Assembly (NCBI GenBank): GCA_036263655.1
Contig: DATAGP010000026.1
Span: 1 to 64,000, forward strand
DNA from: Schlegelella_A sp036263655
Lineage (GTDB): Bacteria > Pseudomonadota > Gammaproteobacteria > Burkholderiales > Burkholderiaceae_C
Direction: 5' to 3'
DNA: 64,000 bases
The notes under the pieces are model-generated. The model was not told where the DNA came from. It did no database searches and saw nothing but the letters and a program-made list of their open reading frames with translations. The translations under genes and the position numbers were made by a program. This document shows positions 8,339 to 17,330 of this stretch, piece by piece; position 1 is the stretch's first letter, and the number at the start of each line of letters is the position of its first letter.

Positions 8339-9522
8339 ACCGCGGCCTGGCCCTGCTCGCCCTGTGCCAGGGCTTCTTCCTGACCAACAACGTCACCTTC
8401 ATCGCCATCAACGGGCTGGTCGGCCTGGCCCTGGCGCCCGAAGCGTGGATGGCGACGCTGCCGGTGACGGCCTACGTCGCCGGCGGCGCCTGCTTCGCCG
8501 GGCTGGTCGGGCGGCACCAGCGCGCCTGGGGCCGCCAGCGTGCGTTCCAGTTCGGCCTCTGCGTGGCGATCGTCTCGACCGCGATCTGCGCCTGGGCGGT
8601 GCTCAACCGCGAGTTCTGGGTTCTCGTCGCGGGCACGCTGCTCGCGGGTTACTACAACGCCAACGGCGGCCTCTATCGCTTCGCGGCGACCGAGATCGTC
8701 GAGCCGCACTTCAAGGAGCGCGCGATCTCCTGGGTGCTGGCGGGCGGGATCATCGGCGCCGTCGCCGGGCCGAACCTGGCCCAGGTCTCGCGGACCTGGC
8801 TTCCGGTCGAGTTCGCGGGCGCCTACGCCGCGCTGGCGCTGCTCGCCCTGTGTTCGCTCGCGACGATGGCCTTCATCCGCTTCCCGCCGCTTCCCGTGCC
8901 GAGCCTGGCCGCGCCCGGGCGACCGCTGCGCGAGATCGCGGCGCAGCCGGTGTTCCTGGTCGCCGTCGTCGCCTGCGCCTTCGGCTATGGCGTCATGAAC
9001 CTGCTGATGGCGGCGACGCCGATCGCGATGGCCATGTGCGCGCATCCGTTCGCGAACACCGCGCTCGTCCTCGAATGGCACGTCCTCGGCATGTTCGTGC
9101 CGAGCTTCTTCACCGGCTCGCTGATCAAGCGCTTCGGCGCGATCCCGGTGATGAGCGTCGGCCTCCTGCTGAACGTCGTCTGCATCGCCGTCGCGCTGAG
9201 CGGCATCGAGCTCGCGCACTTCCTGATCGCCCTCTTCACCCTGGGAGTCGGCTGGAACTTCCTCTTCATCGGCGGAACGTCGCTGGTGACGACCTCCTAC
9301 CGGCCCGAGGAGAAGACACGCGCGCAGGCGGCGATGGACACGGTCATCTTCACGACCATGACGATCACCTCGTTCAGCTCCGGCGCACTGGTCACGACGC
9401 AGGGCTGGACCTGGCTCAACGTCGGCTCGCTGCTTCCCGTGCTGCTGATCGGCGCGGCCCTGGCGTGGTACGTCGTCAACCGCCGCCGCGCCGCGGCCGC
9501 CTTGCCGCCGGTCCTGCCCTAG
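8335..9522 (+). CDS. MFS transporter
   Basis: This is a major facilitator superfamily carrier of 395 aa with about twelve hydrophobic segments. The first is LALLALCQGFFLTNNVTFIA. A basic loop follows TM2 (GRHQRAWGRQRAF), in the position of the family's loop 2-3 signature. The substrate cannot be deduced, although the relatives I recognise are sometimes annotated as drug or sugar carriers. It is coupled to rsmE by an ATGA overlap. Its TAG stop shares the palindrome CTAG with the stop of the convergent gene at 9519. Confidence 0.85.
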   Translation: MNRGLALLALCQGFFLTNNVTFIAINGLVGLALAPEAWMATLPVTAYVAGGACFAGLVGRHQRAWGRQRAFQFGLCVAIVSTAICAWAVLNREFWVLVAGTLLAGYYNANGGLYRFAATEIVEPHFKERAISWVLAGGIIGAVAGPNLAQVSRTWLPVEFAGAYAALALLALCSLATMAFIRFPPLPVPSLAAPGRPLREIAAQPVFLVAVVACAFGYGVMNLLMAATPIAMAMCAHPFANTALVLEWHVLGMFVPSFFTGSLIKRFGAIPVMSVGLLLNVVCIAVALSGIELAHFLIALFTLGVGWNFLFIGGTSLVTTSYRPEEKTRAQAAMDTVIFTTMTITSFSSGALVTTQGWTWLNVGSLLPVLLIGAALAWYVVNRRRAAAALPPVLP

Positions 9523-10814
9523 CCCGGCTCGCCGCGATCGCGCTCGGGGGTGGGCGCCGGGCTGCGGTCGCGCGCCGACCCGGCGACGAGATCGAAGCGG
9601 AAGAGGCGGCACTCGATGGGGCCGTTCCACATCGGCACGCGGCGCGATTCCTTCAGCCGCATCGCGCTCGGCAGGCGCATGTCGGGGCTCAGGATCCACG
9701 CCGTCCAGCCCGCCGGGTGCGCGGTGTAGGCCTTCTTCCAGTGCGCCGCCAGCCGGGCGAAGAAGTCGCCCGGCGCCTGCCGGTTGCCGGGATCGTCGGC
9801 CGGGCCGCGCGGCGGCATCGGCCGGCCCGCCGACTTTCCGGCGACCTCGATGCGCTCGCCGTAGGGCGGGTTCACCATCAGCGTGCCGGGCAGGTCGGCC
9901 GGCAGCGGCGGCGGCGGCCGCTCGAGGGCGTCGCCGCCGTGGAAGACGATGGCGTCGGCGACGCCCGCGCGCTCGGCGTTGCGGCGCGCGAAGTCGACCA
10001 TGCGGAACGAGACGTCGCTGGCGAAGATGGGCACCGGCGGCACGTGCACCCGCTCGCGCGCCTGGCTCTTCATGCGCTGGAATTCGGCGCGCCGCGCGGC
10101 ATCGGCGAACGGCAGCAGTCGCTCGAAGGCGAAGCGGCGCAAGGCGCCGGCCGCCATGCCGGCCGCGATCTGCGCCGCCTCGATGGCGATGGTGCCCGAG
10201 CCGCAGCACGGGTCGTGCAGCGCACCGCCGGCGTCGGCGCGGCCCTGCCAGCCGGCGGCGGCGAGCATCGCCGCGGCCAGCGTCTCCTTGAGCGGCGCGT
10301 CGCCGGTGTCGGCCCGCCAGCCGCGCTTGAAGAGCGGCTCGCCGGAGCTGTCGACGTAGAGCGCGGCGCGCTCCGCGCCGACGTGCAGGACCAGCGGCAG
10401 GTCGGGCCGCGCCGTGTCGACGTTCGGCCGCTCGCCGTGCGCGTCGCGCATGCGGTCGCAGAGGCCGTCCTTCACCCGCAGGGCGGCGAAGTTCAGGCTC
10501 TTGAGCGGGCTTCGCTGCGCCGTCGTGTCGACGCGGATCGTCTGCCGCGGCGTGATCCAGTCGGACCAGTGGACATCGCGGGCGAGCGCGTAGAGATCGC
10601 CCTCGTCGCGGTACGGACCTTCGGCCACCTCGACGAGCACGCGCTGGGCGAGGCGGCTCTCGAGGTTGAGCCGCATGACGTCCTCCGGCTCACCGGCGAG
10701 GGCGACGCCGCCGCGCCGCGCCTCGACGGCAACTCCGGGCAGGAGCCGCCGCACCTCGGCGTCGAGCAGACCCTCGACGCCCGCGGCGCAGGGCAGGAAG
10801 AGCGGGAGCGGCAT
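9519..10814 (-). CDS. THUMP-domain class I RNA methyltransferase, RlmL-like
   Basis: This is a SAM-dependent RNA methyltransferase of 431 aa. The N-terminal ferredoxin-like/THUMP region spans about residues 1-160. A Rossmann methyltransferase domain follows with HDPCCGSGTIAIEAAQIAAG (SAM binding) and MVNPPYGERIE, the N6/N2-type catalytic motif. The segment FKRGWRADTGDAPLKETLAA is typical of the family. It corresponds to the first half of E. coli RlmL (m2G2445 of 23S rRNA) and lacks the RlmK half, the usual form outside Gammaproteobacteria. The site of modification is an inference. It ends the leftward housekeeping block 37 bp after rpoN. Confidence 0.87.
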   Translation of the reverse strand: MPLPLFLPCAAGVEGLLDAEVRRLLPGVAVEARRGGVALAGEPEDVMRLNLESRLAQRVLVEVAEGPYRDEGDLYALARDVHWSDWITPRQTIRVDTTAQRSPLKSLNFAALRVKDGLCDRMRDAHGERPNVDTARPDLPLVLHVGAERAALYVDSSGEPLFKRGWRADTGDAPLKETLAAAMLAAAGWQGRADAGGALHDPCCGSGTIAIEAAQIAAGMAAGALRRFAFERLLPFADAARRAEFQRMKSQARERVHVPPVPIFASDVSFRMVDFARRNAERAGVADAIVFHGGDALERPPPPLPADLPGTLMVNPPYGERIEVAGKSAGRPMPPRGPADDPGNRQAPGDFFARLAAHWKKAYTAHPAGWTAWILSPDMRLPSAMRLKESRRVPMWNGPIECRLFRFDLVAGSARDRSPAPTPERDRGEPG

Positions 10815-10851
10815 GGAGCAGGACGCGGGAGAGGCCGAGGGCGCCGAGCGC

Positions 10852-12441
10852 CTACATGGCCTTGCGCATCTGCGTCGGCGCGATCTTCAGCGCCTCGCGG
10901 TACTTGGCCACCGTGCGTCGTGCGACGTGGATGCCCTGCTCCTCCAGCATCTGCGAGATCTGGCTGTCCGAGAGCGGCTTCTCCGGGTTTTCCGCGTCGA
11001 CGATCTGGCGGATCAGCGCCCGCACCGCGGTGCTCGAGGCATTGCCGCCGGAATCGGTGCCGAGCGACGAGCCGAAGAAGTACTTCAGCTCGAAGGTGCC
11101 GTACGGCGTCGACATGTACTTGGCGGTCGTGACGCGCGAGATCGTCGACTCGTGCAGGCCGAGCTCGTCGGCGATCTCGCGCAGCACGAGCGGCTTCATG
11201 GCGATGGCGCCGTGCGTGAAGAAGCTCTTCTGCCGCTCGACGATCGCCTGCGACACGCGCTGAATCGTGTCGAAGCGCTGCAGGATGTTCTTCACGAACC
11301 AGCGCGCTTCCTGCAGGCGCGAGTTGAGGCCGGGACCGGCGCCGTTCAGCGCCCCGGTGCCGCGATGCTGGCGGATGGCGCTGGCGTAGAGGTCGTTGAT
11401 GCGCAGCTTCGGCATGACGTCGGGATTGAGCTGCACCTTCCAGCTGCGGCCGACCTTCTGCACGATGACGTCGGGCACGACGATGTTGGCCTCGGCGCGC
11501 GCGAACGGCCGGCCCGGCTTCGGCTCCAGCGACAGGATGAGCGACTGCGCCTCGCGCAGCATGTGCTCGTCGGCGCCGGTGACGGCCATCAGCTTCTTCA
11601 GGTCGCGCTTGGCGAGCAGCGGCAGATGGTGCTTGCAGACGAGGATGGCGATCGCCTGCGCCTCGGAGCGCTCGCGCGCGCGCAGCTGCAGCGTCAGGCA
11701 TTCGCCGAGGTCGCGGGCGCCGACGCCGGTCGGCTCCATGCTCTGCACGTAGCGCAGCGCGCAGCGCAGCTGGGCGAGCAGCGGATCGCTGGTGTCGCCG
11801 TCGTCGCAGCTCGCGGCGGCCGGCGGATCGAACTCGAGGCCGCCTTCGCGCAGGCGCGCGGCGATGTCCTCCAGCGAATCGCTGAGGTAGCCCTCGTCGT
11901 CGAGCGAGTCGATCAGGACCAGCACGGCGGCGGCATCGGCCGGCGACAGGCGCATGCCGGTGAGCTGGCTGCGCAGGTGGTCCTGCAGGCTCTGGACAGG
12001 GGTGTCGCGGTCGTTGTCTTCGAGGCCTTCGCCGTCGTTCTGCGTGCGCGTCTTGCCCGGCGTCTCGCGGATGCCGTCGAAGTCCTCGCGCTCGGTGCCG
12101 TTCTCCCAGTCCTCGCGCTCGGTCGCGCCGAAGTCGGCGGCGCCGTCGATCGGGCCGAGCTCGTCGCCGCCGTCGACGCCGGACACGGTGTCGGCCGCCC
12201 GCTCGGCCTCGCGCTCGCCGGCATGCTCGGCCGTCGAGAGGCGCTCCGCCAGCGGCTCGTAGACGGGCTCGAACGCGGGCGCCGGCTCGTCGTCGGCTTC
12301 GAGGAAGGGGTTCTGCTCGAGCATCTGCTCGACTTCCTGCTGCAGCTCGATCGTCGACAGCTGCAGCAGACGGATCGACTGCTGCAGCTGCGGCGTCAGC
12401 GCCAGGTGCTGCGAGAGGCGGACTTGGAGGGTCTGCTTCAT
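10852..12441 (-). CDS. rpoN: RNA polymerase sigma-54 factor
   Basis: This sigma factor recognises -24/-12 promoters and needs enhancer-binding activators (529 aa). Region I is the Gln/Leu-rich N-terminus (MKQTLQVRLSQHLALTPQL). Region II is an acidic, variable linker at about residues 60-160. The core-binding and DNA-binding regions follow, ending in the RpoN box ARRTVAKYRE at about 507-516. I use the ATG at 12441 because the conserved region I begins there; a longer frame runs upstream without similarity. The order lptA-lptB-rpoN is conserved in many proteobacteria. The hpf and PTS genes that often follow are replaced here by the RlmL-like gene. Confidence 0.96.
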   Translation of the reverse strand: MKQTLQVRLSQHLALTPQLQQSIRLLQLSTIELQQEVEQMLEQNPFLEADDEPAPAFEPVYEPLAERLSTAEHAGEREAERAADTVSGVDGGDELGPIDGAADFGATEREDWENGTEREDFDGIRETPGKTRTQNDGEGLEDNDRDTPVQSLQDHLRSQLTGMRLSPADAAAVLVLIDSLDDEGYLSDSLEDIAARLREGGLEFDPPAAASCDDGDTSDPLLAQLRCALRYVQSMEPTGVGARDLGECLTLQLRARERSEAQAIAILVCKHHLPLLAKRDLKKLMAVTGADEHMLREAQSLILSLEPKPGRPFARAEANIVVPDVIVQKVGRSWKVQLNPDVMPKLRINDLYASAIRQHRGTGALNGAGPGLNSRLQEARWFVKNILQRFDTIQRVSQAIVERQKSFFTHGAIAMKPLVLREIADELGLHESTISRVTTAKYMSTPYGTFELKYFFGSSLGTDSGGNASSTAVRALIRQIVDAENPEKPLSDSQISQMLEEQGIHVARRTVAKYREALKIAPTQMRKAM

Positions 12442-12544
12442 GGAGCCCCCACGCTCCCTCCGGTCGCTGCCCCCCGAGCGGGCGCGGCCCGCCTCGGGAG
12501 CGGCCCGCCGGCGGGGCGGTCGCGGCTTTGCAAGATCGACATGG

Positions 12545-13315
12545 TCACATGCGGAAGTGTTCGCCGAGGTACACCTTGCGGACATCGGCATTGGCGACGA
12601 TTTCTGCAGGGGTTCCCTCGGCCAGCACCCGGCCTTCGCTGATGATGTACGCGCGGTCGCAGATGCCCAGCGTCTCGCGGACGTTGTGGTCGGTGATCAG
12701 CACGCCGATGCCGCGCTCGCGCAGGAAGCCGATGATCCGCTGGATCTCGATCACGGCGATCGGGTCGATGCCCGCGAAGGGCTCGTCGAGCAGGATGAAG
12801 CGCGGCTGGGTCGCCAGGGCGCGCGCGATCTCGACGCGTCGCCGCTCGCCGCCGGAGAGCGCCGGCGCCGGCGAGGCGCGCAGCTTCTCGATCGAGAGAT
12901 CGCGCAGCAGCCCCTCGAGCGTCGAGTCGATCACCGGCTTCCTGAGCGGCTTGCCGTCGGCGTCGACCTGCAGCTCGAGGATGGCGCGGATGTTCTCCTC
13001 GACGTTCAGCTTGCGGAAGATCGACGGCTCCTGCGGCAGGTACGAGAGGCCGAGGCGGGAGCGCCGGTGGATCGGCAGCCGCTCGACCCGGCGGCCCTCG
13101 ATCGTGATCTGGCCGCCGTCGGGGCGGACCAGGCCGACGATCATGTAGAAGCTCGTCGTCTTGCCCGCGCCGTTCGGCCCGAGCAGGCCGACGACCTCGC
13201 CGCCGCGCACGGCCAGCCGCACGCCGTCGACCACCTTGCGCGATCCGTACGCCTTGCGCAGGTTGTGCGCTTCGAGCCGGTGCAGGACCGGGTCGGCCGG
13301 GCTCGCGTCGGTCAC
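12545..13315 (-). CDS. lptB: LPS export ABC transporter ATPase
   Basis: This is the cytoplasmic ATPase that powers LPS extraction by LptFG (256 aa). Visible motifs are Walker A GPNGAGKTT, Q-loop PQEPSIF, signature LSGGERRRVEIARAL, Walker B FILLDEPFAGIDP and H-loop ITDHNVRETL. The ATG at 13315 overlaps the lptA stop by four bases. A spacer of about 100 bp separates it from rpoN. That spacer is very GC-rich, with ccgcc/ggcgg complementarity but no clear terminator. Confidence 0.96.
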   Translation of the reverse strand: MTDASPADPVLHRLEAHNLRKAYGSRKVVDGVRLAVRGGEVVGLLGPNGAGKTTSFYMIVGLVRPDGGQITIEGRRVERLPIHRRSRLGLSYLPQEPSIFRKLNVEENIRAILELQVDADGKPLRKPVIDSTLEGLLRDLSIEKLRASPAPALSGGERRRVEIARALATQPRFILLDEPFAGIDPIAVIEIQRIIGFLRERGIGVLITDHNVRETLGICDRAYIISEGRVLAEGTPAEIVANADVRKVYLGEHFRM

Positions 13316-13959
13316 GGCCGCGACCCCAGCGCCGGGGCGGTGCGCAGCGCCGGCGCCGAGGCGCCGGTGGCCCGGGCCGCTTCGGCGGCCGCAGCGCTGC
13401 CCTCGCGCGGCGTCAGCGTCGCCCGCACGCGCCCGCCGGGGTTGGCGGCGGTCGCCGGCGCGCCGCCGCTGACGTTGAAGACCTCGGTCGTGCTGTCGTA
13501 GGTCACCAGGTTTCCGGAGATCTCGTCGGCGACCTCGCCGCCGCGCAGGCGTCGCACCGAGGCGTTGTTGACGAAGCGGATCACGTCGGACTTGCCGTCG
13601 TACTCGAGCCGCTCGGCGTCGCCGGCGATGTACTCGTCCGGAACGTCGCGCTTCTGCCGGAAGGTCGCGTGCTGCTGCGGCGTGCCGTAGGCGACCGCGG
13701 TGTGGTAGCCGTCGGGCAGCTCGCGCACCTCGATCCGCGCCGCCCGGATCGTCATCGTGCCCTTGGTCACGACGACGTTGCCGCTGAAGACGACGAACTG
13801 GTTGAGCAGGTCGATCCTGCCGGGAAGGTCGGCCTCGACGTTGAGGGGCTTGAAGCGATCCGCCTTCTCGGCGTGCGCGACGGGTCCGAGGGCCAGGAAA
13901 GGCGCCAGGACCAGGGCGGTCAGGAAGCGCCTGCCGAATCGCGAAGGGAGATGGGCCAC
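13312..13959 (-). CDS. lptA: LPS transport periplasmic protein LptA
   Basis: LptA forms the periplasmic bridge that carries LPS from LptC to LptD (about 215 aa from the chosen start). A signal peptide is followed by AHAEKADRFKPLNVEAD, and the OstA/jellyroll core contains QFVVFSGNVVVTKGTMTIRA and GDAERLEYDGKSD. The C-terminal tail is Ala/Pro-rich. The longest frame starts at a TTG (14013), but a TAGAAT -10-like hexamer at 14017-14022 would place transcription start near that codon. I therefore prefer the GTG at 13959, which gives a normal signal peptide. LptC is not encoded next to it. Confidence 0.9.
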   Translation of the reverse strand: MAHLPSRFGRRFLTALVLAPFLALGPVAHAEKADRFKPLNVEADLPGRIDLLNQFVVFSGNVVVTKGTMTIRAARIEVRELPDGYHTAVAYGTPQQHATFRQKRDVPDEYIAGDAERLEYDGKSDVIRFVNNASVRRLRGGEVADEISGNLVTYDSTTEVFNVSGGAPATAANPGGRVRATLTPREGSAAAAEAARATGASAPALRTAPALGSRP

Positions 13960-14016
13960 AGGAGAAGAGGGACGGGGAACGGAGCGTTCCGCATCACGGC
14001 ATGAATCTTGCAAGGC

Positions 14017-14022
14017 ATTCTA
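14017..14022 (-). promoter_or_regulatory. Possible -10 element for lptA-lptB(-rpoN)
   Basis: TAGAAT on the minus strand in an AT-richer patch between dsbA and lptA. No good -35 is seen 17 bp further upstream. The call rests on the hexamer and its location and helps reject the TTG start at 14013. Confidence 0.3.
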
Positions 14023-14094
14023 TGCCAGCGAGCGCGCTGCGTCGCCCCGGAAGTGCAGGAATCTCACGCATTGGCGGCCGCGGCGCCAAGGCCG

Positions 14095-14113
14095 TTCCCG
14101 ATCTTCGCGGGAA
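14095..14113 (-). terminator. Weak hairpin after dsbA
   Basis: TTCCCG (14095-14100) pairs with CGGGAA (14108-14113), about 12 bases beyond the dsbA stop codon. The stem is only 6 bp and there is no U tract, so it may not stop transcription. Confidence 0.3.
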
Positions 14114-14124
14114 TCCCGCCCGGC

Positions 14125-14808
14125 TCAGGCCTTTCCGCCCTTGCGGGCGCGGGTCACCAACGCGTCGACGACGACGAGCATGCGGTCGTTCGACGGCACG
14201 CTGCCCTTCGGCTGCGGTGCGGCGTTGGCGAGGGTGCCGTTGGTGTAGTAGCGGCCCTGCACGCCCATCGCCGGCACGGCATCGATCTTGTACGCGGCGG
14301 CGGTCTGCCGGGCCTGCAGGCCCTTGGCCTGCACCGCGAAGGAGTTGAAGGCGGCCATGAACTTGTCGCCGTCGACGCCGTTGCGGGTCACGAACGCGAC
14401 CATCTCGTCGCTGCTGCGCAGGCGGGTGCGCTCGGCGTGGATCGCGTAGTAGATGCGACGGTGCAGCGTCTCGAGGACGCCGAGGCTCTCGAGTGCATAG
14501 AACAGGCGCTGCTGGGCCGTGAACGGCTCCTCGCGGAACCAGATCGGCACGCGCCGGAACGCCACGTCCTCCGGCTGTCGCCGGGCCCAGGCCTCGAGCG
14601 CCGGCTCGAAGGCATTGCAATGCGGGCACTCGTACCAGAAGAACTCGACGACCTCGATCTTGCCCGGCGTGACGGGCGCCGGCTCGGCGAGGCGGACATA
14701 GTGGACGTCCTGCACCGGACCCGGCTGCGCCGCCAGCGGCGGGCTGGCCAGGGTGCCGCCCAGCCCGGCGGCAAGCCCGGCCGAGAAATCGCGTCGCGTC
14801 AGGGGCAT
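14125..14808 (-). CDS. dsbA: Thiol:disulfide interchange protein DsbA/DsbL family
   Basis: This is a periplasmic oxidase that introduces disulfide bonds into exported proteins (227 aa). The active site is CPHC (C61-C64) within a thioredoxin fold (IEVVEFFWYECPHCNAFEPA). The cis-Pro region is KIDAVPAMGVQG. The N-terminus MPLTRRDFSAGLAAGLGG has a twin-arginine-like motif, so Tat export is possible. I chose the ATG at 14808, not the longer frame to 14862, because this signal starts there. It follows the SPOR-domain gene by about seven bases, in the conserved order argS-SPOR-dsbA. Likely clients here include LptD. Confidence 0.93.
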   Translation of the reverse strand: MPLTRRDFSAGLAAGLGGTLASPPLAAQPGPVQDVHYVRLAEPAPVTPGKIEVVEFFWYECPHCNAFEPALEAWARRQPEDVAFRRVPIWFREEPFTAQQRLFYALESLGVLETLHRRIYYAIHAERTRLRSSDEMVAFVTRNGVDGDKFMAAFNSFAVQAKGLQARQTAAAYKIDAVPAMGVQGRYYTNGTLANAAPQPKGSVPSNDRMLVVVDALVTRARKGGKA

Positions 14809-14815
14809 GGCCGGC

Positions 14816-15493
14816 TCACCTCTGCACGGCGACGAGCGTCGCGTCGACGCCGGAGTCGCCAAGCTTTTCCTTGGCGCTCTCGGCCTCTTCGCGGCGCTCG
14901 AAGGGGCCGACGCGGACCCGGTAGACGGTTCTTCCGGCCTGCTCGCGCTCGGTCAGGCGGCTCTCGACGCCGAGCATCGCCAGCCGGGCACGCTGCTGCT
15001 CGGCGTCCTCGCTGCGGGCGAAGGCGCCGGCCTGAACGAAGTAGGTGAACGGGCTCGAGCCGGTGGTGGACACGGCCTGCGACGCGCGCGGTGCGGTGGC
15101 GACGGCGGCGCTGGCGCCGGTGCCCGGCCGGGCCACGCGCGGCGCGCTGGCCGGCGCCGACGCCGTCGGCAAGGGCGGCGCGACGGCCACCGGCCGGCCC
15201 GGGTCGGGCGCGATCGGCGCCGTCACGGCGGGCGCGGTCGCGGTGGGGGCGCTGGCGGCGACCGCCGGGTTGCGGCCGGCCAGGGCACTGTTCGGATCCC
15301 AGTTGCGGTTGCGTTCGATCTCGGCCGCGTCCTGCCCCGCCGAGCGCGCCGGCACCTTGTTGACGAAGGGGTTCGGCGCCTTGGTGACGTAGAGGGCGAC
15401 GCCCAGCGCAATGGCGAGCCCCATCAGCAGGCCGACGACCAGCCCGATGACGAAGCCGCCGCGCTGCGACCGGCTCGAGGGATGCTTCTTCAT
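14816..15493 (-). CDS. SPOR-domain membrane protein (FtsN-like)
   Basis: This 225-aa single-pass protein has a basic N-terminus and one transmembrane helix at about residues 13-40 (GFVIGLVVGLLMGLAIALGV). A long Ala/Pro-rich periplasmic linker follows, then a C-terminal SPOR domain (FTYFVQAGAFARSEDAEQQ, YRVRVGPFERREEAE). SPOR domains bind denuded peptidoglycan at division sites. A role resembling FtsN is plausible but unproven. The ATG at 15493 overlaps the argS stop by four bases, so I trimmed the longer reading frame. Confidence 0.88.
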   Translation of the reverse strand: MKKHPSSRSQRGGFVIGLVVGLLMGLAIALGVALYVTKAPNPFVNKVPARSAGQDAAEIERNRNWDPNSALAGRNPAVAASAPTATAPAVTAPIAPDPGRPVAVAPPLPTASAPASAPRVARPGTGASAAVATAPRASQAVSTTGSSPFTYFVQAGAFARSEDAEQQRARLAMLGVESRLTEREQAGRTVYRVRVGPFERREEAESAKEKLGDSGVDATLVAVQR

Positions 15494-17208
15494 GCGATTT
15501 CCGTTTCCGATTCCCGGGCCATCCGCACGGGGGCGCCGACGCCGAGGACCGCCAGCGCATTGGCGATGACCTGGCGCGTCGCTCCGAGCAGGGCGAGGCG
15601 AGCCCGCGCCAGCGCCGGGTCGTCGACCAGGAAGCGCTCGGCGCCGTAGTAGCTGTGGAAGGCGGCCGCGAGGTCGCGCAGGTAGAAGGCGATCTCGTGC
15701 GGCGCGAGCCCCAGGGCGGCGGCCGCCAGCACGTCGGGGTAGTCGGCCAGCTTCTTCAGCAGCGCGACCTCGCTCGGCGCGACCAGGAGCGCAAGATCGG
15801 CCTCGCTGGCCGAAGAGGGTTCCGTGGAGCCGCCGCTCCGCGCCGCAGCCTGCTCCATGACGGAGCAGATGCGCGCATGCGCGTACTGGACGTAGAACAC
15901 CGGGTTCTCGTCGTTCTGCTTGAGCGCGAGATCGACGTCGAAGGTGAACTCGGTGTCGGCCTTGCGGCTCAGCATGAAGAAGCGGACCGCGTCGCGACCG
16001 GTCCAGTCGATGAGGTCGCGCAGCGTGACGTAGCTGCCGGCGCGCTTGCTGAGCTTGACCTCGACGCCGCCGCGCTCGACCCGGACCATGGTGTTGAGGA
16101 TGTACTCCGGGTAGCCCGGCGGGATGCGCGGGTTCGCCGCCTGCAGCCCGGCGCGAACGCGGGCGATGGTGCCGTGGTGGTCGGTGCCCTGGAGATTGAT
16201 GGCCTGGGCGAAGCCGCGCTCGAACTTGGCGAGGTGATAGGCGATGTCCGGAACGAAGTACGTGAAGCTGCCGTCGGACTTGCGCATCACGCGGTCCTTG
16301 TCGTCGCCGTACTCGGTCGTGCGCAGCCACAGCGCGCCGTCGGCCTCGTAGGTCTTTCCCGAGGCGACCAGGCGCTCGACGGTGCGCTGGACGCGTCCGT
16401 CGGCGTACAGGCTCGACTCGAGGTAGTAGTTGTCGAAGCGGACCCCGAAGGCGGCGAGATCGAGGTCCTGCTCGTGGCGCAGGTAGGCGACGGCGAACTG
16501 GCGGATGCCGTCGAGGTCGTCGACGCGCCCCGAGGCGGTGAACTCGCGGTCGTCGGCGCGGACCGTCTTGCCGGCGCGGAAGTCGGCGGCGATGTCGGCG
16601 ATGTAGTCGCCGTTGTAGGCCTTCTCGGGCCAGCCCGGATCGCCCGGCGCCAGCCCGTCGAGACGGGCCTTGACCGACGCGGTCAGGGTCTCGATCTGCA
16701 CCCCGGCGTCGTTGTAATAGAACTCGCGCGTGACCCGCCGGCCCTGCGTCTCGAGCAGGTTGCAGATGGCGTCGCCGAGCGCCGCCTGGCGAGCGTGGCC
16801 CACGTGCAGGGGGCCGGTCGGGTTGGCCGAGACGAACTCGACCAGCACCGCGTCGGCCGGGCCGCCGCGCGTGCCGTAGGCGGCACCGGCGGCGAGCACC
16901 TGCGCCACGACGCGCTGGCGCGCCGCCGCCCGCAGATGCAGGTTGATGAACCCGGGGCCGGCGATCTCGACCTTCTCGACCCAGCGCTCGACCGCCGCCT
17001 TGGCCCTGAGCGCCGCGATCAGCTCGGCCGCGAGCTCGCGCGGGTTGCGTCGCTGCGTCCGGGCGAGCGGCATCGCTGCCGTGACGGCCAGATCGCCGTG
17101 CGACGCCTGCCGCGGCGTCTCGAAGCTCGCGTCGATCGAATGACCCGGGCTCACCTCATCGATTGCCGCACGCAGCGCGTCGAGCAATTCTTCACGGGCC
17201 GAAGTCAT
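15490..17208 (-). CDS. argS: Arginyl-tRNA synthetase
   Basis: This class I aminoacyl-tRNA synthetase charges tRNA-Arg (572 aa). The HIGH-type motif is HVGHARQAALGDA and the KMSKS-equivalent is KLSKRAGSYVTLRDLID. The additional N-terminal domain and the C-terminal anticodon-binding domain (AAFHSYYGAERFLVDDPALA) are present. The start is ATG 17208. A TAGAAT hexamer at 17215-17220 on the same strand lies only six bases upstream. If it were a real -10 element the message would be almost leaderless, but the -35 is poor. Confidence 0.96.
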   Translation of the reverse strand: MTSAREELLDALRAAIDEVSPGHSIDASFETPRQASHGDLAVTAAMPLARTQRRNPRELAAELIAALRAKAAVERWVEKVEIAGPGFINLHLRAAARQRVVAQVLAAGAAYGTRGGPADAVLVEFVSANPTGPLHVGHARQAALGDAICNLLETQGRRVTREFYYNDAGVQIETLTASVKARLDGLAPGDPGWPEKAYNGDYIADIAADFRAGKTVRADDREFTASGRVDDLDGIRQFAVAYLRHEQDLDLAAFGVRFDNYYLESSLYADGRVQRTVERLVASGKTYEADGALWLRTTEYGDDKDRVMRKSDGSFTYFVPDIAYHLAKFERGFAQAINLQGTDHHGTIARVRAGLQAANPRIPPGYPEYILNTMVRVERGGVEVKLSKRAGSYVTLRDLIDWTGRDAVRFFMLSRKADTEFTFDVDLALKQNDENPVFYVQYAHARICSVMEQAAARSGGSTEPSSASEADLALLVAPSEVALLKKLADYPDVLAAAALGLAPHEIAFYLRDLAAAFHSYYGAERFLVDDPALARARLALLGATRQVIANALAVLGVGAPVRMARESETEIA

Positions 17209-17330
17209 CGCAGAATTCTACGGGCCGCGTTCGCGGAGCCTCGTCGCGCTGACCGTCGCGCGAATCCCGAAAAGACCGGCCGGGGGCCGACTTCGTCACA
17301 CTTTGTATCCGGTGCCGATGCAAGAATGTC

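Noticed and set aside
13960..14013. lptA start at the TTG 14013
   Set aside because: It would precede or coincide with the likely transcription start and spoil the signal peptide; GTG 13959 fits better.
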